A model generated the notes under the pieces. The model made no database searches and was not told where the DNA came from. It worked only from the letters and a program-made list of their open reading frames with translations. Below are positions 1 to 10,799 of a stretch of DNA of 64,000 nt, piece by piece. The stretch lies in the NCBI GenBank assembly GCA_020832135.1, contig JAFIFG010000128.1:28587-92586 (forward strand), read 5' to 3'. Each line of letters opens with the position of its first letter. Position 1 is the first letter of the stretch. The stretch is from Clostridiaceae bacterium. Its GTDB lineage: Bacteria; Bacillota; Clostridia; Peptostreptococcales; Natronincolaceae. The translations under genes were made by a program, and so were the position numbers.

Positions 1-40
1 AATGTTTTGGTAAAAAGTTTAATAAGTATTGAGTAAGATG

Positions 41-70
41 TTTACAATTTGAAGAGAGATATGTTATAAT
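41..70 (+). promoter_or_regulatory. Candidate sigma-A promoter for gdhA
   Basis: TTTACA at 41-46 and a perfect TATAAT at 65-70 are separated by 18 bp. The implied transcript has a leader of about 225 nt before the gdhA start. The leader holds repeated GTTAA motifs (135, 143, 187, and TTAAC at 196) and an inverted repeat at 213-235. Confidence 0.6.
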
Positions 71-303
71 TCAAGTGTAAGTGAGGGGGACATAGTTATA
101 CATAAATTTTTTTTGTCCTTTAGCTTGCAATACGGTTAAAAAGTTAACACTAAATACAACACAAGAATAGCTGATTAGCATGAACTGTTAATTTTTTAAC
201 GGGAAAAGGTTTTCAAAAAAGTTCAACTTTTTTGATATATATTATTACAGTTATTAGTTTTCACCACTATTTAAAAAATATATTTTTAGGAGGGTGTTGT
301 AAA

Positions 304-1557
304 ATGGCGGAAAAAACATTAAACCCATTTGAGATTGCACAGCAACAGGTAAAAGAGGCTTGCGATAAGCTAGGAACAGAACCAGCGGTATATGAGCTTC
401 TTAAAAATCCAATGAGGGTAATGGAAGTAGCAATCCCTGTAAAAATGGATGATGGAACTATAAGAACTTTTGTAGGTTACAGATCACAACACAACGATGC
501 AGTAGGTCCTTTTAAAGGTGGAGTTAGATTCCACCAAGATGTACACATGGATGAAGTAAAGGCTCTTTCCACTTGGATGACATTTAAATGTGGAGTTGCA
601 GGAATTCCTTATGGTGGAGGAAAGGGTGGAGTTATCGTTAATCCTTCAGAACTATCTCAAGGAGAATTAGAAAGATTAGCTAGAGGTTATTCAAGGGCAA
701 TTGCTCCAATGATAGGTGAGAAAAAAGATATACCAGCACCAGATGTTGGTACAAATGGACAAGTTATGGCTTGGATGGTGGACGAGTATGAAAAAGCTAC
801 TGGAGAGTTCCAACCAGGTGTATTCACAGGAAAACCTGTTGCATATTACGGTTCTTTAGCAAGAACAGAAGCTACAGGATACGGTACAGCCATCATGGCA
901 AGAGATGCTGCTAAAAAGTTAAACCTAGACTTAAATAATGCTACAGTTGCTATACAAGGATTTGGAAACGTAGGTAGCTATGCAGGTAAATACATTGCAG
1001 AAATGGGTGCCAAAGTAGTTGCTGTTGGAGACCATACGGTTACAGTTGTAAATGATAATGGCTTAGATGTAGATGCATTAATGGAATATGTTGCTGCTAA
1101 CAAAGCTGTAAAAGGTTTCCCAGGAGCTGAGAAAGAAATAGATAGAAGTGAAGTGCTTACTATGGATGTTGATATTTTAATGCCTTGTGCTTTAGAAAAT
1201 CAGCTTACTTCTCAAAATGCTAATGACATTAAAGCAAAAATCATAAGTGAAGGTGCTAATGGACCTACAACACCAGAAGCTGATAAAATATTTAACGACA
1301 AAGGCATTATCGTTGTTCCTGATATTTTAGCAAATGGTGGTGGTGTAACCGTTTCTTACTTTGAATGGGTACAAAACTTAATGAGATATAGCTGGACATT
1401 TGAAGAAGTACAAGAAAAGCAAGCTCATATTATGGAAAAAGCTTTTGATGATATTTGGACATTAAAAGAAGAGCACGGTGTAAGCATGAGGGTAGCTGCA
1501 TACATGATGTCTATCAAGCGTGTTGCAGATGCTATGAAGCTTAGAGGTTGGTACTAA
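304..1557 (+). CDS. gdhA: Glutamate dehydrogenase (Glu/Leu/Phe/Val dehydrogenase family)
   Basis: Catalyses reversible oxidative deamination of glutamate to 2-oxoglutarate and ammonia in the cytoplasm, linking amino-acid fermentation to central carbon. The 417-residue length fits the hexameric catabolic enzyme. The substrate region reads PFKGGVRFHQDV followed by the lysine-rich GGGKGGV loop, and the Rossmann motif GFGNVGSYAGKYIAEMG lies near residue 220. An ATG at 304 preceded by AGGAGGG at 288-294 is preferred over the open frame that extends upstream to 232, because that extension (24 residues) has no family counterpart and no ribosome binding site. NAD is the likely cofactor for a Clostridial catabolic enzyme, but this is inferred. 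Monocistronic: promoter upstream, strong terminator directly downstream. Confidence 0.95.
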   Translation: MAEKTLNPFEIAQQQVKEACDKLGTEPAVYELLKNPMRVMEVAIPVKMDDGTIRTFVGYRSQHNDAVGPFKGGVRFHQDVHMDEVKALSTWMTFKCGVAGIPYGGGKGGVIVNPSELSQGELERLARGYSRAIAPMIGEKKDIPAPDVGTNGQVMAWMVDEYEKATGEFQPGVFTGKPVAYYGSLARTEATGYGTAIMARDAAKKLNLDLNNATVAIQGFGNVGSYAGKYIAEMGAKVVAVGDHTVTVVNDNGLDVDALMEYVAANKAVKGFPGAEKEIDRSEVLTMDVDILMPCALENQLTSQNANDIKAKIISEGANGPTTPEADKIFNDKGIIVVPDILANGGGVTVSYFEWVQNLMRYSWTFEEVQEKQAHIMEKAFDDIWTLKEEHGVSMRVAAYMMSIKRVADAMKLRGWY

Positions 1558-1582
1558 AAATTAATAAATTAAAATAGAGTTT

Positions 1583-1618
1583 AAAAAGACTAGATCCTTT
1601 AAAGGATCTAGTCTTTTT
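1583..1618 (+). terminator. Rho-independent terminator of gdhA
   Basis: A-rich left arm with GACTAGATCC pairing to GGATCTAGTC, followed by TTTTT. Perfect stem with a short loop, 26 nt after the gdhA stop codon. Confidence 0.9.
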
Positions 1619-1787
1619 AAAGTTTTTGCAAACGAATACTTTGAATAATAACCAACACTTTTAATAAAAGATTTGTAGCAACAGTATTATACCTGAAGAA
1701 AAAACGCTATACTATAAAGGAGGATTCATTCAGAAGAAATTTTATTTCTGTGAAAAATCAATGTAACTTTTAATTTAGGAGGTATTT

Positions 1788-2927
1788 ATGTATTATAAAT
1801 TTAGTTTACTGTATGTGCTGTTATATTTTGCACTAGGATCTATATATCCTTTGCTGTCTAGATATCTTGAAGAAATAAATTTAACTGGATCGCAAATAGG
1901 GATGATAACTGCCACTGGATCCTTTGTACTAATATTTGCACAGCCTTTATGGGGCTTTTTTTGTGACAAAACCCAAAAGACTAAAAAGATTTTGAAGGGT
2001 ACTATTTTAGTAGCAGCTGTTTTGATGTTTTTTATGTCCTTTTTTGAAAATTTCTACTTATTATTAGTAGGATTTGCTCTAATTTACTTTTTCCAAGGTG
2101 CCAATGGACCTCTTACCGATAGTTTGGCATTAAGCTATGTGGCAAAGAACAATACTTCCTTCGGTAAAATAAGGCAATGGGGAGCTGTTGGTTTTGCTGT
2201 AGCGGTATTTATTTCTGGTATGATAAGTGAAATCGTGGGATTGAAGGTAATTTTTTATTTGTACTTTTTAGCCTATACAATTTCTCTGTTATTTATTGAT
2301 TTTTTACCGGAGGAGAAAGTAGTCATTTCTACCGGCATGAAGAAGGGTATGAAGCAGCTTTTAAAAAAACCTCAGTATACATTGTTACTAATTAGTGCAT
2401 TATTAATTTTTGGGCCTATCAATGGAAATAATATTTATTTTGCTCTTTTAGCTAAAGACTTAGGGGGGAGTTTAACTGGTGTAGGAATAGCCTTCCTGTT
2501 ATTTGCAGGCAGTGAAGCACCCTTTATGCTAATTTCTAATAAAATTATAAAAAAGCTAGGCCTCATCAATACCATTGTGTTTTCGGCAGTGATTTCCGCT
2601 GGAAGATGGTTTTGGTATAGTACTGGACCTAACTACAATTATATCCTTTATCTATTTGTATTACAGGGGATATCAGTGGGATTGTTTATTGTGGCATCTG
2701 CACAATATGTAAAAGAAAATTCTCCAGAGGAATTAAAGGTAACCGCCATGACACTTTTCACAGCACTGGCCTTGGGATTAGGTTCTATTATATCTAAGTT
2801 ATTTGGTGGAATTATTATTGACTACTTTGATATATTAAAGGCCTATTACTTTTTTGGTTGGGGTACGGTTGCAGGCTTAGTTCCTTTACTATTTATTAAA
2901 TACCGTTACGATGGAGAAACTAAGTAA
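1788..2927 (+). CDS. MFS transporter, candidate pseudouridine/nucleoside importer
   Basis: A 379-residue polytopic membrane protein with about twelve hydrophobic segments, fitting the nucleoside/LacY-like MFS_1 branch of the major facilitator superfamily. The loop between helices 2 and 3 reads GFFCDKTQKTKKIL, a divergent form of the MFS GxxxDRxGRR motif. ATG at 1788 follows a clean AGGAGG. It lies 36 bp upstream of psuK and then psuG on the same strand with no terminator between them, so it is probably the first gene of a three-gene operon. From that context I infer that it imports pseudouridine or a related nucleoside; no residue in the protein proves the substrate. In E. coli the equivalent role is played by an unrelated NupC-type carrier. 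Confidence 0.7.
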   Translation: MYYKFSLLYVLLYFALGSIYPLLSRYLEEINLTGSQIGMITATGSFVLIFAQPLWGFFCDKTQKTKKILKGTILVAAVLMFFMSFFENFYLLLVGFALIYFFQGANGPLTDSLALSYVAKNNTSFGKIRQWGAVGFAVAVFISGMISEIVGLKVIFYLYFLAYTISLLFIDFLPEEKVVISTGMKKGMKQLLKKPQYTLLLISALLIFGPINGNNIYFALLAKDLGGSLTGVGIAFLLFAGSEAPFMLISNKIIKKLGLINTIVFSAVISAGRWFWYSTGPNYNYILYLFVLQGISVGLFIVASAQYVKENSPEELKVTAMTLFTALALGLGSIISKLFGGIIIDYFDILKAYYFFGWGTVAGLVPLLFIKYRYDGETK

Positions 2928-2963
2928 AAGTTAATGAAGTAATTAGAGTAAGGAGAAAATAAC

Positions 2964-3917
2964 ATGTCTAAGGAGAAAAATGCAGCAAATAAGAGTAGTT
3001 CTGTTGTTATTATAGGTGGTGCCAATGTAGATATTACAGGGAAAACCAATGAGGCACCTCTATATGAAACCTCCAATCCTGGTAATGTTCAGGTGTCCCT
3101 TGGAGGAGTAGGGAGAAATATTGCCCATAACCTTCACTATCTGGGAGTGGAAAGTTTCTTAATAACCGCTGTAGGGAAGGATATATACGGGGATAAAATA
3201 CTATCGGAGTGCAAAGAGATAGGATTAAACCTAGAACATAGCTTAGTTGTAAAAGGTGGGACTTCTGGAATATATTTATCAGTGCTAGGTGAAGATGGAG
3301 AAATGGTTATTGCTCTATCACAGATGGATGTATTTGAAAAGTTAACTCCTGCTTTTCTTGAAGAAAAGACTGAGATCATCAAAAATGCTAAAGTTATTGT
3401 TGTAGATACCAATATTCCTAGAAAATCTATAGAATTGATTTTGGAAATAGCTGTAAAAAATAACAACCCTGTCTTTTTAGATACGGTATCTCTAACTAAA
3501 GCAAAAAACATAAAGGACATTATTGGGCAGTTTCATACCATAAAGCCCAATCTGCTAGAATTAGAGTTGCTAGTGGAGAGGAAAATAGACACCCTTGAGG
3601 AAATCAAAATAGCAACAGAAATATTATTAAGTAAAGGTGTAAAGGAAATAGTAGTATCTCTAGGAAAAGAAGGAGCTTTTTACCATGATGGAAAATGCTA
3701 TGGAAGAGTACCGGGTTTTTCTGCGGAAGTAAAAAACACCACCGGTGCAGGAGATGCTTTTTTAGCTGGATTGGTTTATGGTACTTTGTTTGAAAAAAGC
3801 TTAAGAGAAAAGGTTGTTATAGGTTTAGGGTGTGGTGCTATTACTGTGGAGTCCTATAATACCATCAGTGACAAACTAAACCCCAGTGAGTTAAAACGAA
3901 TAATAAGAGACTTATAA
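2964..3917 (+). CDS. psuK: PfkB-family pseudouridine kinase
   Basis: PfkB (ribokinase) family kinase of 317 residues. The N-terminal signature IIGGANVDITGK and the glycine-rich LGGVGRNIAHNL identify the sugar pocket; the C-terminal NTTGAGDAFLAGLVYG holds the catalytic aspartate and anion hole. The family phosphorylates ribosyl or nucleoside substrates. The pseudouridine assignment rests on the next gene, psuG, 42 bp downstream, whose substrate is pseudouridine 5'-phosphate, and on the length, which equals that of E. coli PsuK. Ribosome binding site AAGGAGA precedes the ATG. Unlike some Gram-positive PsuK proteins it has no N-terminal winged-helix domain. Confidence 0.85.
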   Translation: MSKEKNAANKSSSVVIIGGANVDITGKTNEAPLYETSNPGNVQVSLGGVGRNIAHNLHYLGVESFLITAVGKDIYGDKILSECKEIGLNLEHSLVVKGGTSGIYLSVLGEDGEMVIALSQMDVFEKLTPAFLEEKTEIIKNAKVIVVDTNIPRKSIELILEIAVKNNNPVFLDTVSLTKAKNIKDIIGQFHTIKPNLLELELLVERKIDTLEEIKIATEILLSKGVKEIVVSLGKEGAFYHDGKCYGRVPGFSAEVKNTTGAGDAFLAGLVYGTLFEKSLREKVVIGLGCGAITVESYNTISDKLNPSELKRIIRDL

Positions 3918-3959
3918 ATAATAGTACTTTCTGAAACTACATAAATATAAGGAGGAATC

Positions 3960-4883
3960 ATGTTGAAAAATATAGAGAAATACTTAAGTTTATCTCCAGA
4001 AGTTAAAAAAGCAAAAGCGGAGGGTAAAGCTATTGTGGCCCTAGAGTCCACCATAATTTCCCATGGCATGCCTTATCCTCAAAATGTTGAGACGGCTAGG
4101 GAGGTAGAGAGGATTATTAGGGAAGCTGGTGCTGTGCCAGCAACTATAGCTATCTTAAATGGACAGTTAAAGGTAGGGTTAACAGAGGAAGAGTTGGAGT
4201 TCTTAGGACAGGCTAAGGATGTAGCTAAGGTGAGTAGAAGAGATCTTCCCTATATAGTAGCTGAAAAGAAAAATGGTGCAACCACTGTAGCTTCAACCAT
4301 GATTATTGCTGAAATGGCAGATATTAAGGTGTTTGTTACAGGTGGTATAGGTGGTGTCCATAGAGGTGCTGAAGAAAGCTTTGATATATCTGCTGATTTA
4401 ATCGAACTGGCAAACACAAGTGTAGCTGTTATATGTGCCGGTGCTAAGTCTATATTGGACTTAGGTCTTACTTTGGAGGTTCTAGAAACTCATGGAGTTC
4501 CTGTTATAGGCTATAATACCGAGGATTTTCCAGCATTTTATACAAGCAAAAGTGAGTTTTCAGTGGATTTTAGTGTAAAAGACACAGAGGAATTGGCCAA
4601 TATACTAAAAACAAAGTGGCAATTAGGCCTAAAGGGTGGTGTTGTGGTGGCCAATCCTATTCCCGAAGAGCATGCTATGGAGGAAGAAAAAATGAATGAC
4701 ATCATTGAAAAAGCTTTAGATAAGGCGAGAGCCGAAGGGATCACTGGAAAGAAAGTAACACCTTTTCTATTAGCTACCATTAAAGAAATGACAAAGGGAA
4801 GAAGCTTAGATGCTAATATACAGTTGGTATACAATAATGCCAGAGTGGGAGCTAAGTTGGCAGTAGATTATAATATTATTTAA
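3960..4883 (+). CDS. psuG: Pseudouridine-5'-phosphate glycosidase
   Basis: PsuG (IndA) reversibly splits the C-C glycosidic bond of pseudouridine 5'-phosphate to uracil and ribose 5-phosphate. The diagnostic N-terminal block ALESTIISHGMPYPQN is present, followed by VFVTGGIGGVHRGAEESFDISADL, only part of which is quoted in family descriptions; the conserved lysine of the internal GAKSILD block (around residue 162) fits the catalytic lysine. Length 307 matches the family. ATG at 3960 lies 4 nt after AGGAGG; an in-frame TTG at 3963 is better spaced and cannot be excluded. Last gene of the transporter-psuK-psuG operon; terminator follows. Confidence 0.93.
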   Translation: MLKNIEKYLSLSPEVKKAKAEGKAIVALESTIISHGMPYPQNVETAREVERIIREAGAVPATIAILNGQLKVGLTEEELEFLGQAKDVAKVSRRDLPYIVAEKKNGATTVASTMIIAEMADIKVFVTGGIGGVHRGAEESFDISADLIELANTSVAVICAGAKSILDLGLTLEVLETHGVPVIGYNTEDFPAFYTSKSEFSVDFSVKDTEELANILKTKWQLGLKGGVVVANPIPEEHAMEEEKMNDIIEKALDKARAEGITGKKVTPFLLATIKEMTKGRSLDANIQLVYNNARVGAKLAVDYNII

Positions 4884-4900
4884 TACAAAATTAAACTAGT

Positions 4901-4930
4901 GTAGCAGAGTGTTAATTCTCTGCTACTTTT
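4901..4930 (+). terminator. Terminator of the pseudouridine operon
   Basis: GTAGCAGAG pairs perfectly with CTCTGCTAC around an 8-nt loop, followed by TTTTGTT, 18 nt after the psuG stop. Confidence 0.88.
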
Positions 4931-5033
4931 GTTATGATAATAATAATTTTTTTGAAAGCCAAATTGAATATTCAATTTATGATGTTTTGTGGTATGATAA
5001 TATAAGAAAGACAAGTTAAGAGGGGGTTTGAAC

Positions 5034-6329
5034 GTGGACAGGTATAAGAAAATTATCATCTGGGTTATGTTAATTGGTAGTATCGCAACCAATATTTTTT
5101 ACTATGCTCATTTTAGGGAGGCTAATGATAGAGCAGCTAGAGTCAATACTATTATAGCTTCTAATGTAGAAAGGAATGTACGCCAAAGTGTTAGACACAT
5201 ACAGGAATTGGTAGAGACGGAATCTCAAGAATCCATGAGGAATCTTGAACAATCTATGACTTCTCTGGTCTTATCCTTTAATCATTGGGTTGATTTAAAT
5301 CAATCAGAAAGAAGACCCAATGAAAGGATGAATAGAGGTCTTAATAGCATTGAAATGTTAAAAAATACAATTAGTCACCACTTAAACAATCAATATAGAA
5401 AAAATGGGGAACAATTAACGAAATATGATGTTGAAATGTTAGAGAATGTGAGTCAACAGCTGAATAGACTCCTATTGACACATCATAATATAGAGGATCG
5501 GGTTCAAGATCTAAAGGATCCATTTACTAGTGATGCAGGATTGGTCCAAATAGCGGAGAATTTAGATGAAATAACTCGTCTCTATAGACATAGTCAAAAG
5601 CCCAATAGTCATCCGGATTATATAGTTTATGAAGAGGCAGTCCTTATGGCTGAAAAGTTTTTCCGTGATGAGTTACAACATCTAAGCATACGAGATGAAG
5701 CATTTACATTAAACATGAGGGATGGGGTGCATTATTATGAACTAAACTATTATAATGAAGATGAAAATTTATATACCATATGGGTAGATGCAATAGATGG
5801 AAATATACGGAATTTTGAGATGAAAAAAGATATTGTAGAAAATGCTGAAATAGGTGAAGCTAAAGCTATCGATATTGCTAGAAACTTTGTAAAGCAATTT
5901 TATAAAGGAGAGTTAAAAGAAGAAATATTTTATTTGGAGCAAAATGGAAGTGCTGCAGGGGTGTATTCCTTTAGATTTACTCCTATTAGAGATAAAGTAG
6001 AGATAGTAAGTGATGCTTTGACTGTAAACCTGGCGGCTAACTCAGGAGAAATTTTAAAGTTTACCAATGATTTTATCCATACAAAAGTAGTTTATCATAA
6101 AAAAGCAAATACTATAGAAGAAATAGAGGAAAAATACAGTGAGGAATTTGGAGAAATGCACTATGATGGAGAAGCTATTGTCAGGTCCTTCTTTACTAGG
6201 TATAAGCCTAGATTAACTTATGCTTACCGCACTATGCAAAATCAGCAAGAAGTTAAAGTATTCATCGATGTGACCACAGGTGTACCAGTATATCAGTTAT
6301 ATTATATATATCAACCTATTGTTGATTAA
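5034..6329 (+). CDS. Membrane-anchored PepSY-domain protein, YpeB-like
   Basis: About 431 residues. One N-terminal transmembrane anchor (IIIWVMLIGSIATNIFYYA), then a helical, coiled-coil-like region to about residue 200, then two or three PepSY-type repeats (for example AKAIDIARNFVKQFYKGE and DGEAIVRSFFTRYKPRLTYA). This layout and length match YpeB, which in Bacillus spores stabilises the cortex-lytic enzyme SleB. No sleB lies beside it, so the germination role is tentative. The open frame begins with TTG at 5028, only 1 nt from the GAGGGGG ribosome binding site; GTG at 5034 has 7-nt spacing and is chosen. The GNAT and DNA glycosylase genes follow at short spacing and may be cotranscribed. 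Confidence 0.65.
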   Translation: MDRYKKIIIWVMLIGSIATNIFYYAHFREANDRAARVNTIIASNVERNVRQSVRHIQELVETESQESMRNLEQSMTSLVLSFNHWVDLNQSERRPNERMNRGLNSIEMLKNTISHHLNNQYRKNGEQLTKYDVEMLENVSQQLNRLLLTHHNIEDRVQDLKDPFTSDAGLVQIAENLDEITRLYRHSQKPNSHPDYIVYEEAVLMAEKFFRDELQHLSIRDEAFTLNMRDGVHYYELNYYNEDENLYTIWVDAIDGNIRNFEMKKDIVENAEIGEAKAIDIARNFVKQFYKGELKEEIFYLEQNGSAAGVYSFRFTPIRDKVEIVSDALTVNLAANSGEILKFTNDFIHTKVVYHKKANTIEEIEEKYSEEFGEMHYDGEAIVRSFFTRYKPRLTYAYRTMQNQQEVKVFIDVTTGVPVYQLYYIYQPIVD

Positions 6330-6344
6330 CATAGGGAGGAAATT

Positions 6345-6857
6345 ATGCTTATAAGAGAGCTAGAAAATGAAGATATAGAAAATATAAAAAAAATTTCCTA
6401 TGGGTACAGTAGTGAAAAATATTATAGTTTAACGAAGGGTATATTAAGTTATTGCCTACAGGAAAAATCCCTTTGTGAAAAAGTACAAAAAAGCTATAGT
6501 ACCCATCTATATGATGAGACATTAGAATCTTCAAAGGTCTTTGTTATTGAAGAAAAGAATGAGATCATTGGTTATATTGAAATGCTTTATGAGGAAAGTA
6601 GCAGGCTTTTAAAAATAGTTAATATATGTATCAAAGAAGAATATAGGCACAAAAATATTGCAAGGAAATTAGTGAAGGCATCTAAGGGCTATGCCAGATT
6701 TAATAAAGCAAAAGGCATCATTGTTGAAGTTGAAAATTACAATTTTCCCGCAATAAGGTTTTTCTTAAAGGAGGATTTTAAAATTTGTGGTATTAATGAA
6801 CTGGCTTTTGAGGATGAAATAGGCATTCTTTTGGGATTTGAATTTAGTGCTATATAG
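6345..6857 (+). CDS. GNAT-family N-acetyltransferase
   Basis: 170 residues with a GNAT fold: a central strand IGYIEMLYEE, the acetyl-CoA-binding block IKEEYRHKNIARKLVKASKG (an R/Q-x-x-G/A-type loop, here R-H-K-N-I-A), and the late block VENYNFPAIRFFLKEDFK typical of GNAT C-termini. The substrate is unknown. AGGGAGGAAATT precedes ATG 6345, 15 nt after the previous stop, and the next start lies only 3 nt beyond its stop codon, so it is probably in an operon with the flanking genes. Confidence 0.8.
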   Translation: MLIRELENEDIENIKKISYGYSSEKYYSLTKGILSYCLQEKSLCEKVQKSYSTHLYDETLESSKVFVIEEKNEIIGYIEMLYEESSRLLKIVNICIKEEYRHKNIARKLVKASKGYARFNKAKGIIVEVENYNFPAIRFFLKEDFKICGINELAFEDEIGILLGFEFSAI

Positions 6858-6860
6858 GAA

Positions 6861-7757
6861 ATGGTGGTAAAAATGAAATTAGAGATCATATATGAAAAGG
6901 ATCAAGTGGTAATAAAGAATATGGACAGCTTTGAACCAAAACATATTTTTGAATGTGGTCAATGTTTTCGTTGGGATAGAGAGGAAGATCACAGCTATAC
7001 TGGAATAGCCTATGGTAGGGTGTTGAATGTAAGTAAAAGAGGTAGCGATATTATCTTTAAAAATACAAATAAAAAGGATTTTCAAGAGCTATGGTATCAC
7101 TATTTTGACTTAGATACCAACTACAATGTAATAAAAGAAAAACTAAGTCATAATGACCCCATTATGAAAAAGGCGATAGAGTTTGGAGCGGGTATACGGA
7201 TATTAAAGCAACAACCATGGGAAACTTTAATATCCTTTATCATCTCTTCTAACAACAATATACCAAGGATTAAAAAAGCCATTGAACTTTTATGTGAAGG
7301 ATATGGTGAATATTTAGGGGTGTTTCTTGGAAAGAAGAGGTATAGTTTTCCTTCACCCGAGACAGTAGCTAAACGAAGTATAGAAGAAATTAAAGCCTGT
7401 AATACAGGATATAGAGCTCCATATATTATAAAAACAGCTGAATCAGTGGCATCAAACCCAGAAGCTTTTCAAAAGCTATATAAATTCAATACAGAGGATT
7501 GCCAAAGGCAATTGTTAACCTTTAGCGGTGTGGGACCAAAGGTTGCTCACTGCATTTTATTTTTTTGCATGGGAAAAATGGATGCTTTTCCAGTGGATGT
7601 ATGGGTTAAAAGGATCATGGAATATCTTTATTTCAAAGAAGATACTCCGTCCAAAGTAATACAACAATTTGCTAGAGATAAGTATGGAGGACATGCGGGG
7701 TTTGCTCAACAGTATTTATTTTACTATGCAAGAGAACTAGGGATCGGTAAAAATTAA
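6861..7757 (+). CDS. ogg: 8-oxoguanine DNA glycosylase/AP lyase (OGG1 type)
   Basis: Base-excision repair enzyme that removes oxidised guanine and nicks the abasic site. The N-terminal OGG domain includes FECGQCFRWDRE, and the helix-hairpin-helix-GPD region reads FSGVGPKVAHCILFF then FPVDVWVKRI. Lys227 and Asp246 (from the first ATG) occupy the positions of human OGG1 Lys249 and Asp268. The 298-residue length fits bacterial OGG proteins of Clostridia. Start is uncertain: ATG 6861 is 3 nt after the preceding stop with a poor ribosome binding site; ATG 6873 is preceded by GGTGG and gives a 294-residue protein. Confidence 0.9.
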   Translation: MVVKMKLEIIYEKDQVVIKNMDSFEPKHIFECGQCFRWDREEDHSYTGIAYGRVLNVSKRGSDIIFKNTNKKDFQELWYHYFDLDTNYNVIKEKLSHNDPIMKKAIEFGAGIRILKQQPWETLISFIISSNNNIPRIKKAIELLCEGYGEYLGVFLGKKRYSFPSPETVAKRSIEEIKACNTGYRAPYIIKTAESVASNPEAFQKLYKFNTEDCQRQLLTFSGVGPKVAHCILFFCMGKMDAFPVDVWVKRIMEYLYFKEDTPSKVIQQFARDKYGGHAGFAQQYLFYYARELGIGKN

Positions 7758-7780
7758 AAAAAGTAAGAGGGGGACAAAGA

Positions 7781-8494
7781 ATGTTAGGGACGATTGTAAA
7801 TACAATAGCCATTGTTGTTGGTGGGTTGTTGGGAGTGTTGCTTAGAAAAGGCCTTCCCGATAACTATAAAAACACCATTATGCAGGGGCTTGCCCTTAGT
7901 GTGTTGGTTATTGGTTTGATGGGGGCATTCAAAAGTCAAAATATTTTAATTGTTATTTGCAGTATTGTCATCGGAAGTATTATAGGAGAAATGTTACAGA
8001 TAGAAAATAGATTAAACAATCTAGGAAAGTGGTTGGAGAATAAAGTGAGCAATGGAAGTGATGAAAGTAATAAAGCGGGGACTTCTGTGGCTAAGGGCTT
8101 CGTTACAGCAAGCCTTATTTATTGTGTAGGGGCTATGGCTATAGTAGGAGCTCTGGAGAGTGGTTTAACGGGTAATCATGAAACATTATATGCAAAATCT
8201 GTTATTGATGGTGTTTCAGCTATTATTTTCGCCTCTACTTTAGGCATAGGTGTAATTTTTTCTTCTGTTGCTGTATTTATCTATCAAGGGTTTATAACCA
8301 TAACAGCAGGAGCTATGAGTCATCTTCTAGTAGACAGTGTAGTATTAGAAATGTCGGCGGTAGGTGGGCTGCTGATTATGGGAATATCCCTTAATGTTCT
8401 GGAAATTAAAAAAATACCTGTAGGCAACATGCTACCGGCTATTTTTATGCCTATATTATATCAACTGTTTCTAACTATAAGCGGAATTATCTAG
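7781..8494 (+). CDS. DUF554 membrane protein (YdfK/YqgA family)
   Basis: A 237-residue protein with about six to seven hydrophobic segments. The start MLGTIVNTIAIVVGGLLG, followed by a small loop and GLALSVLVIGLMGA, is characteristic of DUF554. Members are thought to be transporters, but I know of no established substrate. Ribosome binding site AGAGGGGG. It begins 23 nt after ogg and ends before the groES control region; no obvious terminator follows. Confidence 0.85.
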   Translation: MLGTIVNTIAIVVGGLLGVLLRKGLPDNYKNTIMQGLALSVLVIGLMGAFKSQNILIVICSIVIGSIIGEMLQIENRLNNLGKWLENKVSNGSDESNKAGTSVAKGFVTASLIYCVGAMAIVGALESGLTGNHETLYAKSVIDGVSAIIFASTLGIGVIFSSVAVFIYQGFITITAGAMSHLLVDSVVLEMSAVGGLLIMGISLNVLEIKKIPVGNMLPAIFMPILYQLFLTISGII

Positions 8495-8595
8495 GATGCA
8501 ATATAAAATTTTAAGAAAAACCATGAGAAAGTTTGAAAAACAAAGAGAACTGGGTATAATATTGAATAACTGGTTATAATAGGAAATGTCGGCAT

Positions 8596-8624
8596 TTGCA
8601 TCAGGAAAATCTTTTATATAATAT
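8596..8624 (+). promoter_or_regulatory. Candidate sigma-A promoter of groESL
   Basis: TTGCAT (8596-8601), 17-bp spacer, TAATAT (8619-8624). The expected start point lies just before or in the CIRCE operator. A second possible promoter, TTGAAA at 8533 and TATAAT at 8555 with a 16-bp spacer, lies further upstream. Confidence 0.65.
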
Positions 8625-8635
8625 TATAATTGTGA

Positions 8636-8662
8636 TTAGCACTCATTGACAGTGAGTGCTAA
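8636..8662 (+). promoter_or_regulatory. CIRCE operator (HrcA binding site)
   Basis: TTAGCACTC and GAGTGCTAA flank exactly 9 nt (ATTGACAGT): a perfect match to the CIRCE consensus. HrcA bound here represses groESL until heat or unfolded protein titrates GroEL. Confidence 0.98.
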
Positions 8663-8720
8663 CAATAAGATGGGCAAAATAATTAAAAAATAAAAACAAT
8701 AGGTTAGGGAGGTTTAAAAC

Positions 8721-9005
8721 ATGAACATTAAACCATTGGGCGACAGAGTTGTTATTAAAAAATTAGAAGCCGAGGAAAAAACAAAAAGTGGTATTGTATT
8801 ACCAGGAACTGCTAAGGAGCAACCTCAAATGGCAGAAGTAGTAGCTGTAGGTCCAGGAGGAGTAGTGGAAGGTAAAGAGATCGTTATGGAAGTAAAGATA
8901 GGCGATCGAGTAATCTTTTCAAAATATGCTGGAACTGAAGTGAAATTCGATGGTGAAGAATACACAATCTTAAGACAAAATGATATTTTAGCTATCGTAG
9001 AGTAA
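8721..9005 (+). CDS. groES: Co-chaperonin GroES (Cpn10)
   Basis: The heptameric lid of the GroEL folding chamber. [20 protein letters not shown] and the mobile loop [14 protein letters not shown] (residues about 20-33) are classic. Length 94 is normal. GGGAGG precedes the ATG. First gene of the groES-groEL operon under CIRCE control. Confidence 0.98.
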   Translation: MNIKPLGDRVVIKKLEAEEKTKSGIVLPGTAKEQPQMAEVVAVGPGGVVEGKEIVMEVKIGDRVIFSKYAGTEVKFDGEEYTILRQNDILAIVE

Positions 9006-9020
9006 GGAAAAAATACATAA

Positions 9021-10682
<1,662 letters not shown>

Positions 10683-10694
10683 TTAAAGTTTAGT

Positions 10695-10725
10695 AAAAGA
10701 CAGATGCATAGGCATCTGTCTTTTC
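10695..10725 (+). terminator. Terminator of groESL
   Basis: AAAAGACAGATGC pairs with GCATCTGTCTTTT around a 4-nt loop. Symmetrical A/T ends make it potentially bidirectional. Confidence 0.92.
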
Positions 10726-10799
10726 TATTAGATCTTCAAAAGAAAGATTGCTCTATTATTCAAGTATAGAAAATTTTAAATTATTTTTAAAAAAAAAGG

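Noticed and set aside
232..303. N-terminal extension of glutamate dehydrogenase
   Set aside because: No ribosome binding site and atypical sequence; the ATG at 304 has AGGAGGG and begins at the family start.
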